Source: Desulfovibrio sp.
Lineage (GTDB): Bacteria > Desulfobacterota > Desulfovibrionia > Desulfovibrionales > Desulfovibrionaceae
Direction: 5' to 3'
Assembly (NCBI RefSeq): GCF_034006445.1
Contig: NZ_JAVESS010000003.1
Coordinates: forward strand, 62,001-126,000
Length of the DNA stretch: 64,000 bases
Positions 53,818-61,402 of the stretch are shown piece after piece. How positions within the stretch are numbered: the first letter of the stretch is position 1; each line of letters begins with the position of its first letter. The translations under genes and the position numbers were made by a program. Under the pieces are notes generated by a model, which saw only the letters and a program-made list of their open reading frames with translations, ran no database searches and was not told where the DNA came from.

Positions 53818-54888
53818 ATGAAAAAAATCTCTATTTGCTCACTTTTCTGCCTGTTTTTATTTTCTCTTCTGCTTCTGGCGCCCAGCCAGCCTTTCGCGCA
53901 GAAAATTGAATTGCGCACAAGCGCGCAACCGTGCCTGCACGGCTTTCCCATGTGGTATGCAGAACAGTCCGGCATGTTGAAAGATGCCCCCTTTACCATG
54001 AAATTTATGCTCTTTGCCTCCGGAGCGCCCCAGACAGAAGCCCTGGCCGCAGACCAGTGGGACATCGGCACCATGGGCACGGTGCCCACCATGATGGCAA
54101 GCATGCGCTATGGGTACAAGCTGATTGGCATTTCCAACGAAGAAGCCGCCACCAATGACATCTGGGTACGCCCTGACTCCCCCTTGGCCAAAGCAGCGGG
54201 CGCAGTGCCCAACTATCCTGATATTTATGGCAATGCCGACTTGTGGAAAGGCAAAAAAATATTGGCCACCACTGTGTCCACCGGCCACTACGCTCTTACA
54301 AGTACCCTGAAGGCCATGGGCCTCAAGGACAGCGATGTCAATATCGTTCACATGGAGCAGGGCCAGGCCATGACGGCCTTTAACGCGGGTGAAGGCGACA
54401 TTCTGCAGCTTTGGGCGCCCCTGAGCTACGTGGCCGAAGCCAAAAAATGGGTTCGCGTTTCCTCCGGCGCTGCGGCCAAGGTGAGCATTGCCGGCGGCAT
54501 TGGCGTGCGCAAAGATTTTGCCGAAAAACACCCCGACCTGACCATTGCGTGGCTCAATATCTACATGGGCATTCTTGAAGACATGAAAGCCAACCCCGAC
54601 AAGTACATAAAGCCCCTTCTCGACTACTTTAACAATTACTGTGGCCTGGAGCTCACTGAAGACATGGTGAAGCTTGAGTTCAAATATCGCCCCCTCTACA
54701 CCGTGTCTGAACAGGTTCGCGAGATGGAAACGCCTTCCATGCTTCCGGCTTCTTTACGGGGCGTGGCCGAATTTATGCTGAGCCAGGGCCGCATCCGTCA
54801 GAAGGAATTTGACGGCTACGTGAAGCAGAATTTCTTCATTGACGCTTCATTCATGAAGAAGGTCGCTCAGGAGCGCGCTGCGAAGTAA
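53818..54888 (+). CDS. Sulfonate-type ABC substrate-binding protein, second importer
   Basis: The 356-residue protein has a signal peptide (~1-27, ending QPFAQ) and an SsuA/TauA/NMT1-type binding domain (SGAPQTEALAADQWDIGTMG). It is only distantly similar to the paralogues at 44144 and 46902. It heads a five-gene importer with two permeases and two ATPases. A GC-rich hairpin at 54936-54968 follows, as often found after abundant binding proteins. The ligand is probably a hydroxysulfonate such as DHPS or sulfolactate, by context. Confidence 0.82.
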   Translation: MKKISICSLFCLFLFSLLLLAPSQPFAQKIELRTSAQPCLHGFPMWYAEQSGMLKDAPFTMKFMLFASGAPQTEALAADQWDIGTMGTVPTMMASMRYGYKLIGISNEEAATNDIWVRPDSPLAKAAGAVPNYPDIYGNADLWKGKKILATTVSTGHYALTSTLKAMGLKDSDVNIVHMEQGQAMTAFNAGEGDILQLWAPLSYVAEAKKWVRVSSGAAAKVSIAGGIGVRKDFAEKHPDLTIAWLNIYMGILEDMKANPDKYIKPLLDYFNNYCGLELTEDMVKLEFKYRPLYTVSEQVREMETPSMLPASLRGVAEFMLSQGRIRQKEFDGYVKQNFFIDASFMKKVAQERAAK

Positions 54889-54935
54889 CCGGATCTCGAG
54901 CGCGACACCCTGATATACACCGCCGGAGTCACCGG

Positions 54936-54968
54936 CCCGGAGGTTGCCCGCAAGGGGCGACCTCCGGG
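54936..54968 (+). other. Hairpin after the binding-protein gene
   Basis: CCCGGAGGT (54936-54944) pairs with ACCTCCGGG (54960-54968), 47 bases after the stop and just before the permease ribosome site. It probably protects the upstream messenger and lowers downstream expression. Confidence 0.65.
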
Positions 54969-54983
54969 GGAAAAGGAGTAAAG

Positions 54984-55829
54984 ATGCAACCGCCCCTCAA
55001 CAAAGAGCAAGGCAATATGACCTTGAGCCTTGAAATAGAAAAGGCCAATTATTTTGCTACAGCAGCCAAAGAAAACTGGATTTCTTTCGTCAGCTTTCTC
55101 ATGTTCCTGCTGGCATGGGAACTGATCTGCTATTTTGAAATCATCGGCCCATACCAGTTGGTTCCACCTTCTGAAGTCATTGTTGGTTTTTTTGAAAAAC
55201 TGAGAGACGTCAATCCTGACGGCGCCCTTCTGCAGCACCATGCCGTGGCCAGCCTTGCCTTGGCCCTTACGGGCTTTGTGGCTGCTGTAGTAATAGGTGT
55301 GCCCCTTGGACTCTTCATGGGCTGGTATCCCAAGGTCAACCTGATGGTTCGCCCTCTTTTCGATGCCATCCGCCCCATTCCCCCCATTGCCTGGATACCC
55401 ATCGCCATTCTCTGGCTGGGCATAGGCATGGTTGCCAAGGCCTTCATCATCTTTCTGGCAGCCTTTGTGCCATGTGTAATCAACTCATACACAGGCATCA
55501 GGCTGACCAACCCCGTGCTTATCCGCGTGGCGGAAATCTACGGCGCGTCCAATTTTGAAACCTTCCGCAAGATCGGCGTTCCTTCCGCCATCCCGATGGT
55601 TTTTACAGGAATGAAGCTTTCTCTGAACGCGGCCTGGACAACCCTGGTGGCCGCCGAACTGCTGGCCGCCTCTGAAGGTCTGGGTTTCATGATCCAGCAG
55701 GGCCGCCGCCTGGCCCGTCCTGACGTCATTATTGTAGGCATGCTTGCCATCGGCTTTCTTGGAGCTCTCATGTCCTGGATTCTCACGCAGGTTGAGGCCC
55801 GCTTCGCCTCGTCACGGAGGCTGTCATGA
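54984..55829 (+). CDS. Sulfonate-type ABC permease 1
   Basis: The 281-residue protein has six membrane helices and the AEIYGASNFETFRKIGVPSA coupling loop. AAAGGAG precedes the ATG. It overlaps permease 2 by 4 bases. The two permeases are similar (shared RPIPPIAWIPIAILWLG) and probably form a heterodimer. Confidence 0.87.
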   Translation: MQPPLNKEQGNMTLSLEIEKANYFATAAKENWISFVSFLMFLLAWELICYFEIIGPYQLVPPSEVIVGFFEKLRDVNPDGALLQHHAVASLALALTGFVAAVVIGVPLGLFMGWYPKVNLMVRPLFDAIRPIPPIAWIPIAILWLGIGMVAKAFIIFLAAFVPCVINSYTGIRLTNPVLIRVAEIYGASNFETFRKIGVPSAIPMVFTGMKLSLNAAWTTLVAAELLAASEGLGFMIQQGRRLARPDVIIVGMLAIGFLGALMSWILTQVEARFASSRRLS

Positions 55830-56605
55830 GCACTTTTATAAAAAAATATTCCAAATGGCTTGCGCCGATTGGTTCTTTTGCGGCCTTTTTGCTGCTGTGG
55901 CAGGTGGCCTCTCTCAATGTAAGCGCGGATTTTCTGCCCTCTCCCCTTATGGTGTGGGATGAGCTTGTGCGCCTTTCACAAACACCTGTCGGCGGCACAT
56001 CGCTGCTTGGCCATGTGGGTTACAGCCTGCGCCGGGTCATGATCGCATTTATCCTGGCCGTGGCTTTTGGTTTGCCCCTGGGCCTGCTTATGGGCTGGAA
56101 CCGCGTATGCGACAAAATCGTTTCGCCCATTTTCGAACTGCTGCGTCCCATCCCCCCCATCGCATGGATACCCATTGCCATTCTCTGGCTGGGCGTGGCC
56201 GAAGGCTCGAAGATATTTATCTGTTTTGTGGGCGCGTTCGTCATCATGGTGCTCAATTCCTACACGGGCATGCGCTATGTTGATCCGCTGCTCATTGATG
56301 CTGCCAGGTCTTTTGGGGCCAACCCCCGCCAGCAGTTTTTCAACGTTGCAGTTCCCGCCTGCCTGCCCTCCATTTTTGCCGGTGTGCAAAACGCGCTCTC
56401 CATGGCCTGGATGTGCGTTCTGGCGGCTGAAATGGTCGGAGCGCGCGAAGGTGTTGGCTTTATCATCATCCAGGGGATGGATCTGAACAAATCCTCAATG
56501 ATTCTCGTAGGGATGATCCTTATCGGCATTGTGGGATCGCTGCTTGCCGCCTTATTGCGCGGGGCCGAGCGGGCGCTCTGTCCCTGGAGGAGTGAAATGG
56601 TATGA
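55826..56605 (+). CDS. Sulfonate-type ABC permease 2
   Basis: The 259-residue protein has six helices with the ARSFGANPRQQFFNVAVPAC coupling loop. It starts within the end of permease 1 and overlaps the next ATPase by 4 bases, so all are translated together. Confidence 0.87.
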   Translation: MSTFIKKYSKWLAPIGSFAAFLLLWQVASLNVSADFLPSPLMVWDELVRLSQTPVGGTSLLGHVGYSLRRVMIAFILAVAFGLPLGLLMGWNRVCDKIVSPIFELLRPIPPIAWIPIAILWLGVAEGSKIFICFVGAFVIMVLNSYTGMRYVDPLLIDAARSFGANPRQQFFNVAVPACLPSIFAGVQNALSMAWMCVLAAEMVGAREGVGFIIIQGMDLNKSSMILVGMILIGIVGSLLAALLRGAERALCPWRSEMV

Positions 56606-57372
56606 GTGAAGACAGAGAAGTTAAAATTGCATGTAAAGGTATTTCAAAAACCTTTCACGTGCCCGGACAGAAAAAGCTGCTTCATGTACTGAACTCCGTT
56701 TCTCTTGAAGTGTACAAGAACGAGTTTCTGGTAATCCTCGGGCCGGGACAGAGTGGCAAAACAGTACTGCTCAACTGTATTGCCGGACTCATAGAACCAA
56801 CGCAGGGCTCCATTCTTATCAACAACAAGCCCATTACCGGGCCAGGGCCGGACAGGGGCATGGTATTTCAGCGCTACGCGCTTTTTCCCTGGAAAACCGT
56901 GGTGCAAAACGTTGCCTTCGGCCTGACCATACGTGGGGTTCCATTAAAAGAGCGCATGGAAGTGGCACAGCACTACATCGACCTCGTGGGCCTGAATGGC
57001 TTTGAAAAATCCTATCCGGCCGAGCTTTCCGGCGGCATGAAGCAACGCGTCGGCATTGCCCGCGCCTATGCCAGTGACCCGGACATCCTGCTTATGGACG
57101 AGCCCTTCGGGGCGCTGGATGCGCAGACACGGTATGCCATGGAAAAAGAACTGCGCCTTATATGGGAAAAAGAAAAACGCACGGTCTGTTTTGTGACCAA
57201 CAATATTGAAGAAGCCATTTATCTGGGGGACCGCGTGGTCATCATGTCCGCCCTGCCTGGCAGAATCAAGACAGAGCACAACATTACCATTCCCGTGCCC
57301 AGGGCCTATACGCATCCAGATTTTTTGACACTGCGCAAGCAAATTTCCGAAGACACCGACCTTGTCCTCTAG
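56602..57372 (+). CDS. Sulfonate-type ABC ATPase 1 of a heterodimeric pair
   Basis: The 256-residue ATPase has Walker A GPGQSGKT (Gln where Ser/Gly-Cys is usual), a standard signature LSGGMKQRVGIARA, Walker B ILLMDEPFGALD, and an Asn (VTNNIEEA) where the switch His normally lies. It is expected to pair with ATPase 2; each seems to contribute different intact motifs. Confidence 0.86.
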   Translation: MSEDREVKIACKGISKTFHVPGQKKLLHVLNSVSLEVYKNEFLVILGPGQSGKTVLLNCIAGLIEPTQGSILINNKPITGPGPDRGMVFQRYALFPWKTVVQNVAFGLTIRGVPLKERMEVAQHYIDLVGLNGFEKSYPAELSGGMKQRVGIARAYASDPDILLMDEPFGALDAQTRYAMEKELRLIWEKEKRTVCFVTNNIEEAIYLGDRVVIMSALPGRIKTEHNITIPVPRAYTHPDFLTLRKQISEDTDLVL

Positions 57373-57381
57373 GAGTTACAT

Positions 57382-58155
57382 ATGACCGCGGATAACAAGT
57401 CAGCGTACAAAGCTAAACGAGAAGTCAAGGTGTCGGTGAAAAACCTGACAAAGAAATACGGAGACCTGCTGGTCCTCGATAATATCAACTTTGACATCTA
57501 CAAGGGCGAGCTCCTTTGTATTGTGGGCCCAACGGGCTGCGGCAAAACCACCTTTCTCAACTGTCTGTCGCGATTCATCCCCATAACCGAGGGGACCATC
57601 GACGTGGACGGGGTGCCCGCCGACCCGCACATTCATAATATCGCCTTTGTGTTTCAGGAGGTTTCCGCCATTCCCTGGCTCACCGTGGAAGACAATATCC
57701 GTTTCGGATTACGCATCAAACGCCTGCCGGAAGACGAGATTGAAAAGCGCGTCGAGCGCATGCTGGATATCGTGGGCCTTACCAAGTACCGCACCTACTA
57801 TCCCCAGCAGCTTTCCGCCAGTATGGAGCAACGCGTAGTTATCGCACGAAATTTCGCCATCAATCCCGACCTGCTGCTCATGGATGAACCCTACGGACAG
57901 CTGGACGTGAAACTGCGCTACTACCTTGAAGACGAACTCATGCGCATCTGGAAGGAACTTGGCAGCACGGTGGCCTTTATTACGCATAATATTGAAGAAG
58001 CCGTGTATCTGGCAGAAAGGATACTCATACTTTCTCCAAAGCCTTCAACCATCAAGGAAGAAGTCATTGTTGACCTGCCGCATCCCCGGCAGTTCGATGA
58101 CCCGAAGTTTGTGGCTTTGCGGGATTACGTCACAGAAAGCATCAAATGGTGGTAG
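57382..58155 (+). CDS. Sulfonate-type ABC ATPase 2 of a heterodimeric pair
   Basis: The 257-residue ATPase has a normal Walker A GPTGCGKTT, Walker B LLLMDEPYGQLD and switch His (ITHNIEEA), but its signature reads LSASMEQRVVIARN instead of LSGGM. Combined with ATPase 1, this predicts one complete and one weakened ATP site in the dimer. TAGGAG lies before the ATG, 9 bases after ATPase 1. Confidence 0.86.
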   Translation: MTADNKSAYKAKREVKVSVKNLTKKYGDLLVLDNINFDIYKGELLCIVGPTGCGKTTFLNCLSRFIPITEGTIDVDGVPADPHIHNIAFVFQEVSAIPWLTVEDNIRFGLRIKRLPEDEIEKRVERMLDIVGLTKYRTYYPQQLSASMEQRVVIARNFAINPDLLLMDEPYGQLDVKLRYYLEDELMRIWKELGSTVAFITHNIEEAVYLAERILILSPKPSTIKEEVIVDLPHPRQFDDPKFVALRDYVTESIKWW

Positions 58156-58640
58156 TGCGGTAATGGCGCGCGCCATAGGCGCGCGTAACCCGCCAGGCCT
58201 CCAGCGGGTGACAGGAATGCGGTTCATGATGCAGGCGCTCAAACATGATTCTGGCACCCTTGATCACAGCGCTCCTTGCGGGCGACCCTGCCACGGTGTT
58301 TGGCACTACCACTACGAAAGTGCCAAACATATAGGGTTTAATTTGAAAACACCTGTGATGATTGGCTGTGCTGACCCATGTCACTCCATTTTTTTCTTTA
58401 AGACGTAAAGACGCCTTTCATGAAAAAGCCGCAGAAACTGACCGTGTTAACTTTAAACTGCATACGCAGGTTCATCTGCAGCAGAGACAATGGATAAATC
58501 TACGATGAACACAACATGACGCTGGATCTGGCGTCTGCAAAATTTAAACAGGTTATATTTAGGTGTCGCCTTCTCTAACAAGTCGTTACCCACTATGCAT
58601 CGGGAAATAACTCCCATGCGACAAAATCAGGAGAGTTTTA
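58156..58640. other. Gap between importer operon and slaB-dhpA genes
   Basis: No gene seen. It contains the inverted repeat at 58298-58328. No good -24/-12 match was found, so how slaB-dhpA is expressed is unclear. The slaB ribosome site is AGGAGAG. Confidence 0.5.
58298..58328. promoter_or_regulatory. Perfect inverted repeat, candidate operator
   Basis: GTTTGGCACT (58298-58307) and AGTGCCAAAC (58319-58328) are perfect 10-base arms with 11 bases between. Spacing of arm centres is 21 bases, two helical turns, which suits a dimeric protein better than a terminator; no T run follows. Confidence 0.5.
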
Positions 58641-60101
58641 ATGTTGACGCTTAATGATCCTTCCTTGTTTCGTGAACAATGCTATGTGAACGGCCAGTGG
58701 ATTGATGCAGACGACAAGTCCGTCATCAAGGTAGATAATCCGTCCAAGGGTGAAATCATCGGCTCTGTGCCGAAGTTCGGCGCTGCTGAAACCCGTCGCG
58801 CCATTGACGCCGCCGAAGCTGCATGGGCCGGCTGGCGCGCTCTCACGCCAAAAGAACGCGGAGCTTGCCTGATAAAATGGCACGACCTCATCCAGGAAAA
58901 CAAGCAGGATCTGGCCCGTATTCTTTCGTACGAGCAGGGCAAGCCCGTGGCTGAATCCCTGGGCGAAATCGCTCTGGGTTCGTCCTACATCCCCTGGTAC
59001 GCCGAAGAATGCCGCCGTACCTATGGCGACGTGATCCCTGCGCCGCGCAAAGGCATACGCCCCATCACCCACCACCAGCCCGTGGGCGTGGTTTTCGCCA
59101 TTACGCCCTGGAACTTCCCCATGTCCATGATTGCCCGCAAGACCGCCCCGGCGCTGGCCGCCGGTTGCCCCGTTCTTGTCAAGCCCGCTTCGGCCACTCC
59201 GTATTCGGCGCTGGCTATGGCGGAACTGGCGCACAGGGCCGGTTTCCCGGCTGGTGTGTTCAACGTGCTCACCGGTTCTGCCAGCGTCATGGCGGCAGAA
59301 ATGGCCTCCAACGTAAAGGTGCGCAAGGTTACATTTACCGGTTCCACTGAAGTGGGCAAAAAATTGACTGCCCAGACCGCGCAGACCATGAAGCGCGTTT
59401 CAATGGAACTGGGCGGCAACGCTCCCTTTGTGGTTTTTGACGATGCCGACCTGGCCCTTACCCTCAACTGCGCTTACGGCAGCAAAGTTCGTAACGCAGG
59501 GCAGACCTGCATCAGCACCAACCGTATCCTTGTGCAGGAAGGCATTGCTCAGAGCTTTGTGACGGGTCTTGTGGAGCGGTTCAAAACCCTCAAGGTGGGC
59601 GATGGCTTTGAAGACAACGTCGAGGTCGGCCCCCTGATCAACCAGAGCGCTGTGGAACACTGCGAAGCACTGCTGGCGGACGCCGTGAGCAAGGGCGCGA
59701 AAATTCTGCTGGGCGGCAAACGCCATGCTTTGGGCGGCAACTTCTTCGAGCCCACCGTGCTCACTGGCATGACGCGGGAAATGCGCATTTTCCACGAAGA
59801 AATCTTTGGCCCCATCGCTCCCATCATGACCTTTGCCTCAGAGGCCGAAGCCGTTGAACTGGCCAACGATACGCCTTTTGGTTTGGCCTCTTACGTGTTT
59901 ACCCAGAATCTGAGTCGTGCCTGGCGCATACCCGAAGCTTTGGAATACGGCCTCTGCGGCGTGAACGATGCCGCTCTGGCTCTGGCGGAAGCGCCCTTTG
60001 GCGGTGTGAAGGAAAGCGGAACCGGACGCGAAGGCGGCCGCGAAGGCCTGCTGGACTTTATGGAAACCCGTTATGTTCTTATGGGTGGCATTGTCGCGTA
60101 A
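58641..60101 (+). CDS. slaB: Aldehyde dehydrogenase, probable sulfolactaldehyde dehydrogenase
   Basis: The 486-residue protein is a succinate-semialdehyde-dehydrogenase-type ALDH with ITPWNFP (154-160), FTGSTEVGK (232-240), Glu256 in MELGGN and the catalytic Cys290 in NAGQTC. In sulfoquinovose and DHPS degraders, close relatives of GabD oxidise sulfolactaldehyde to sulfolactate with NAD. Next to a YihU-like dehydrogenase and suyAB this is the most likely job. Succinate semialdehyde remains possible. AGGAGAG precedes the ATG. Confidence 0.78.
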   Translation: MLTLNDPSLFREQCYVNGQWIDADDKSVIKVDNPSKGEIIGSVPKFGAAETRRAIDAAEAAWAGWRALTPKERGACLIKWHDLIQENKQDLARILSYEQGKPVAESLGEIALGSSYIPWYAEECRRTYGDVIPAPRKGIRPITHHQPVGVVFAITPWNFPMSMIARKTAPALAAGCPVLVKPASATPYSALAMAELAHRAGFPAGVFNVLTGSASVMAAEMASNVKVRKVTFTGSTEVGKKLTAQTAQTMKRVSMELGGNAPFVVFDDADLALTLNCAYGSKVRNAGQTCISTNRILVQEGIAQSFVTGLVERFKTLKVGDGFEDNVEVGPLINQSAVEHCEALLADAVSKGAKILLGGKRHALGGNFFEPTVLTGMTREMRIFHEEIFGPIAPIMTFASEAEAVELANDTPFGLASYVFTQNLSRAWRIPEALEYGLCGVNDAALALAEAPFGGVKESGTGREGGREGLLDFMETRYVLMGGIVA

Positions 60102-60183
60102 TTGATTGATTTTTTCTGAGGATGAACTGCGCGCGCAGACATCCAAAGTCATTATTCTGTCCATACTTCCAAAGGAGTTTCAT

Positions 60184-61041
60184 ATGCAGTTTGGATTCAT
60201 CGGCGTGGGCCTCATGGGTGGCCCTGTGTGCCGCAATCTTATTCGTGGCGGCAAGTCAGTTTTGGTATATGACCTTTCCAAAGATGCCGTTGAACGTACC
60301 CTGGCAGTCGGGACCACGGGCAAGGCCGCTGCAGCCCTGGAAGACCTGGCTTCCTGCGATGTGCTGTTCACGTCTCTACCGCTGCCGCAGCATGTCATGG
60401 GCACCATGTGCGGCAACAAGGGACTATACAAGATCATGAAAAAAGGGGCCATTCATGTGGAGCTTTCCACCATTGACCCCACAACAGCCGCTACCCTGGC
60501 TGAAGAAGGCGCGCAGTCCGGCGTGGCCTACATCCAGTGCACCCTGGGCAAAACACCCGCGCAGTGCGAAAAGGGCGAAGAACCCATGTTCATTGGCGGC
60601 AATCAGGAAGCCATAAAGAAACTGGAAGACGTGTTCAAAATCATCGGCATTCCCAACTATGTGGGCACTGCCGATGCGGCCTGCGCCGTTAAACTTATCA
60701 GCAACATGATTGGCATGAGCAACCTTGTGATCCTGGCCGAAGGTCTTCGCCTGGGCGAAAAGTCCGGTATGGACCTGAACCAGCTGCTCACCCTGCTCAG
60801 CGACACCGGCGCGCGCAGCTTCCAGATGGACGTGCGTGGCCCCTGGATCGCTCAGGGCGACTTTGCCAACCGTTTTGGCCTTGATCTGGCTCTTAAAGAC
60901 GTGCGTCTTGGCTGCGAAATGGCGCGGGCCTGGGGTCTTGACCTGACGGGTATAGAATCGGCCCTGGCTGTTTACAAAGAGGCCAGCGCGTCAGGATATG
61001 GTCAGGAAGACTGCAATGCTGTGTTCAAGGTTATCAAGTAG
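60184..61041 (+). CDS. dhpA: 3-hydroxyisobutyrate-dehydrogenase-family enzyme, probable DHPS 3-dehydrogenase
   Basis: The 285-residue beta-hydroxyacid dehydrogenase has GFIGVGLMGGP (4-14) for NAD binding and the catalytic Lys170 (AVKLISN). At the substrate-binding position it reads LGKTPAQ (121-127, Lys123), where 3-hydroxyisobutyrate enzymes have SGG and E. coli sulfolactaldehyde reductase YihU has GRTS with Arg123. A basic residue here suits a sulfonate. The likely reaction is DHPS to sulfolactaldehyde, the reverse of YihU, feeding slaB and suyAB. ATG 60184 has AAAGGAG 7 bases upstream. It lies 82 bases after slaB and is probably co-transcribed. Confidence 0.78.
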   Translation: MQFGFIGVGLMGGPVCRNLIRGGKSVLVYDLSKDAVERTLAVGTTGKAAAALEDLASCDVLFTSLPLPQHVMGTMCGNKGLYKIMKKGAIHVELSTIDPTTAATLAEEGAQSGVAYIQCTLGKTPAQCEKGEEPMFIGGNQEAIKKLEDVFKIIGIPNYVGTADAACAVKLISNMIGMSNLVILAEGLRLGEKSGMDLNQLLTLLSDTGARSFQMDVRGPWIAQGDFANRFGLDLALKDVRLGCEMARAWGLDLTGIESALAVYKEASASGYGQEDCNAVFKVIK

Positions 61042-61071
61042 CGTATAGCTAAACAGGCTTCTTTTACGGTC

Positions 61072-61114
61072 GTGGCCTCCAGGTGCCTGGTATTTGCCAG
61101 CGCCTGGAGGCCAC
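61072..61114 (+). terminator. Hairpin after dhpA
   Basis: GTGGCCTCCAGG (61072-61083) pairs perfectly with CCTGGAGGCCAC (61103-61114), 31 bases past the stop. The T run is poor, so it may need help to terminate. Confidence 0.55.
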
Positions 61115-61291
61115 AACCTTTCCGGCAACCCTGCACAGGCCGCTGCCAATGTAAAACTGGGGGTCACGCCTGGCTGGGAGATTTTCCGGCTGGCGCTGTG
61201 TCCAGCACGGAAAATTGCAGGCGCAGCACTTCCCGATCTCGCACCGCGCCCAACCGCAAACATTGGCAGCAGAGCCTGTGGGCGAAACTTC

Positions 61292-61342
61292 TAGAGCAGA
61301 TTACCTTTGAAACGTGTAACATTTCAAAGGTAATCTGCTCTA
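61292..61342. repeat. Repeat family B, minimal copy
   Basis: AGAGCAGATTACCTTTGAAA pairs with its complement TTTCAAAGGTAATCTGCTCT. It corresponds to only the terminal arms of family B joined by a short loop. It lies between the convergent dhpA and sigma-54 activator genes and may terminate both. Confidence 0.75.
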
Positions 61343-61402
61343 TTCAATAAAATAGGGGAAAAGCCGGCAGTAACCCGCGTTTGCAGGTTTACACAGCCAT
61401 AA

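Noticed and set aside
58156..58640. Sigma-54 promoter for slaB
   Set aside because: Candidate TGGC motifs lack a TTGC partner at the required spacing.
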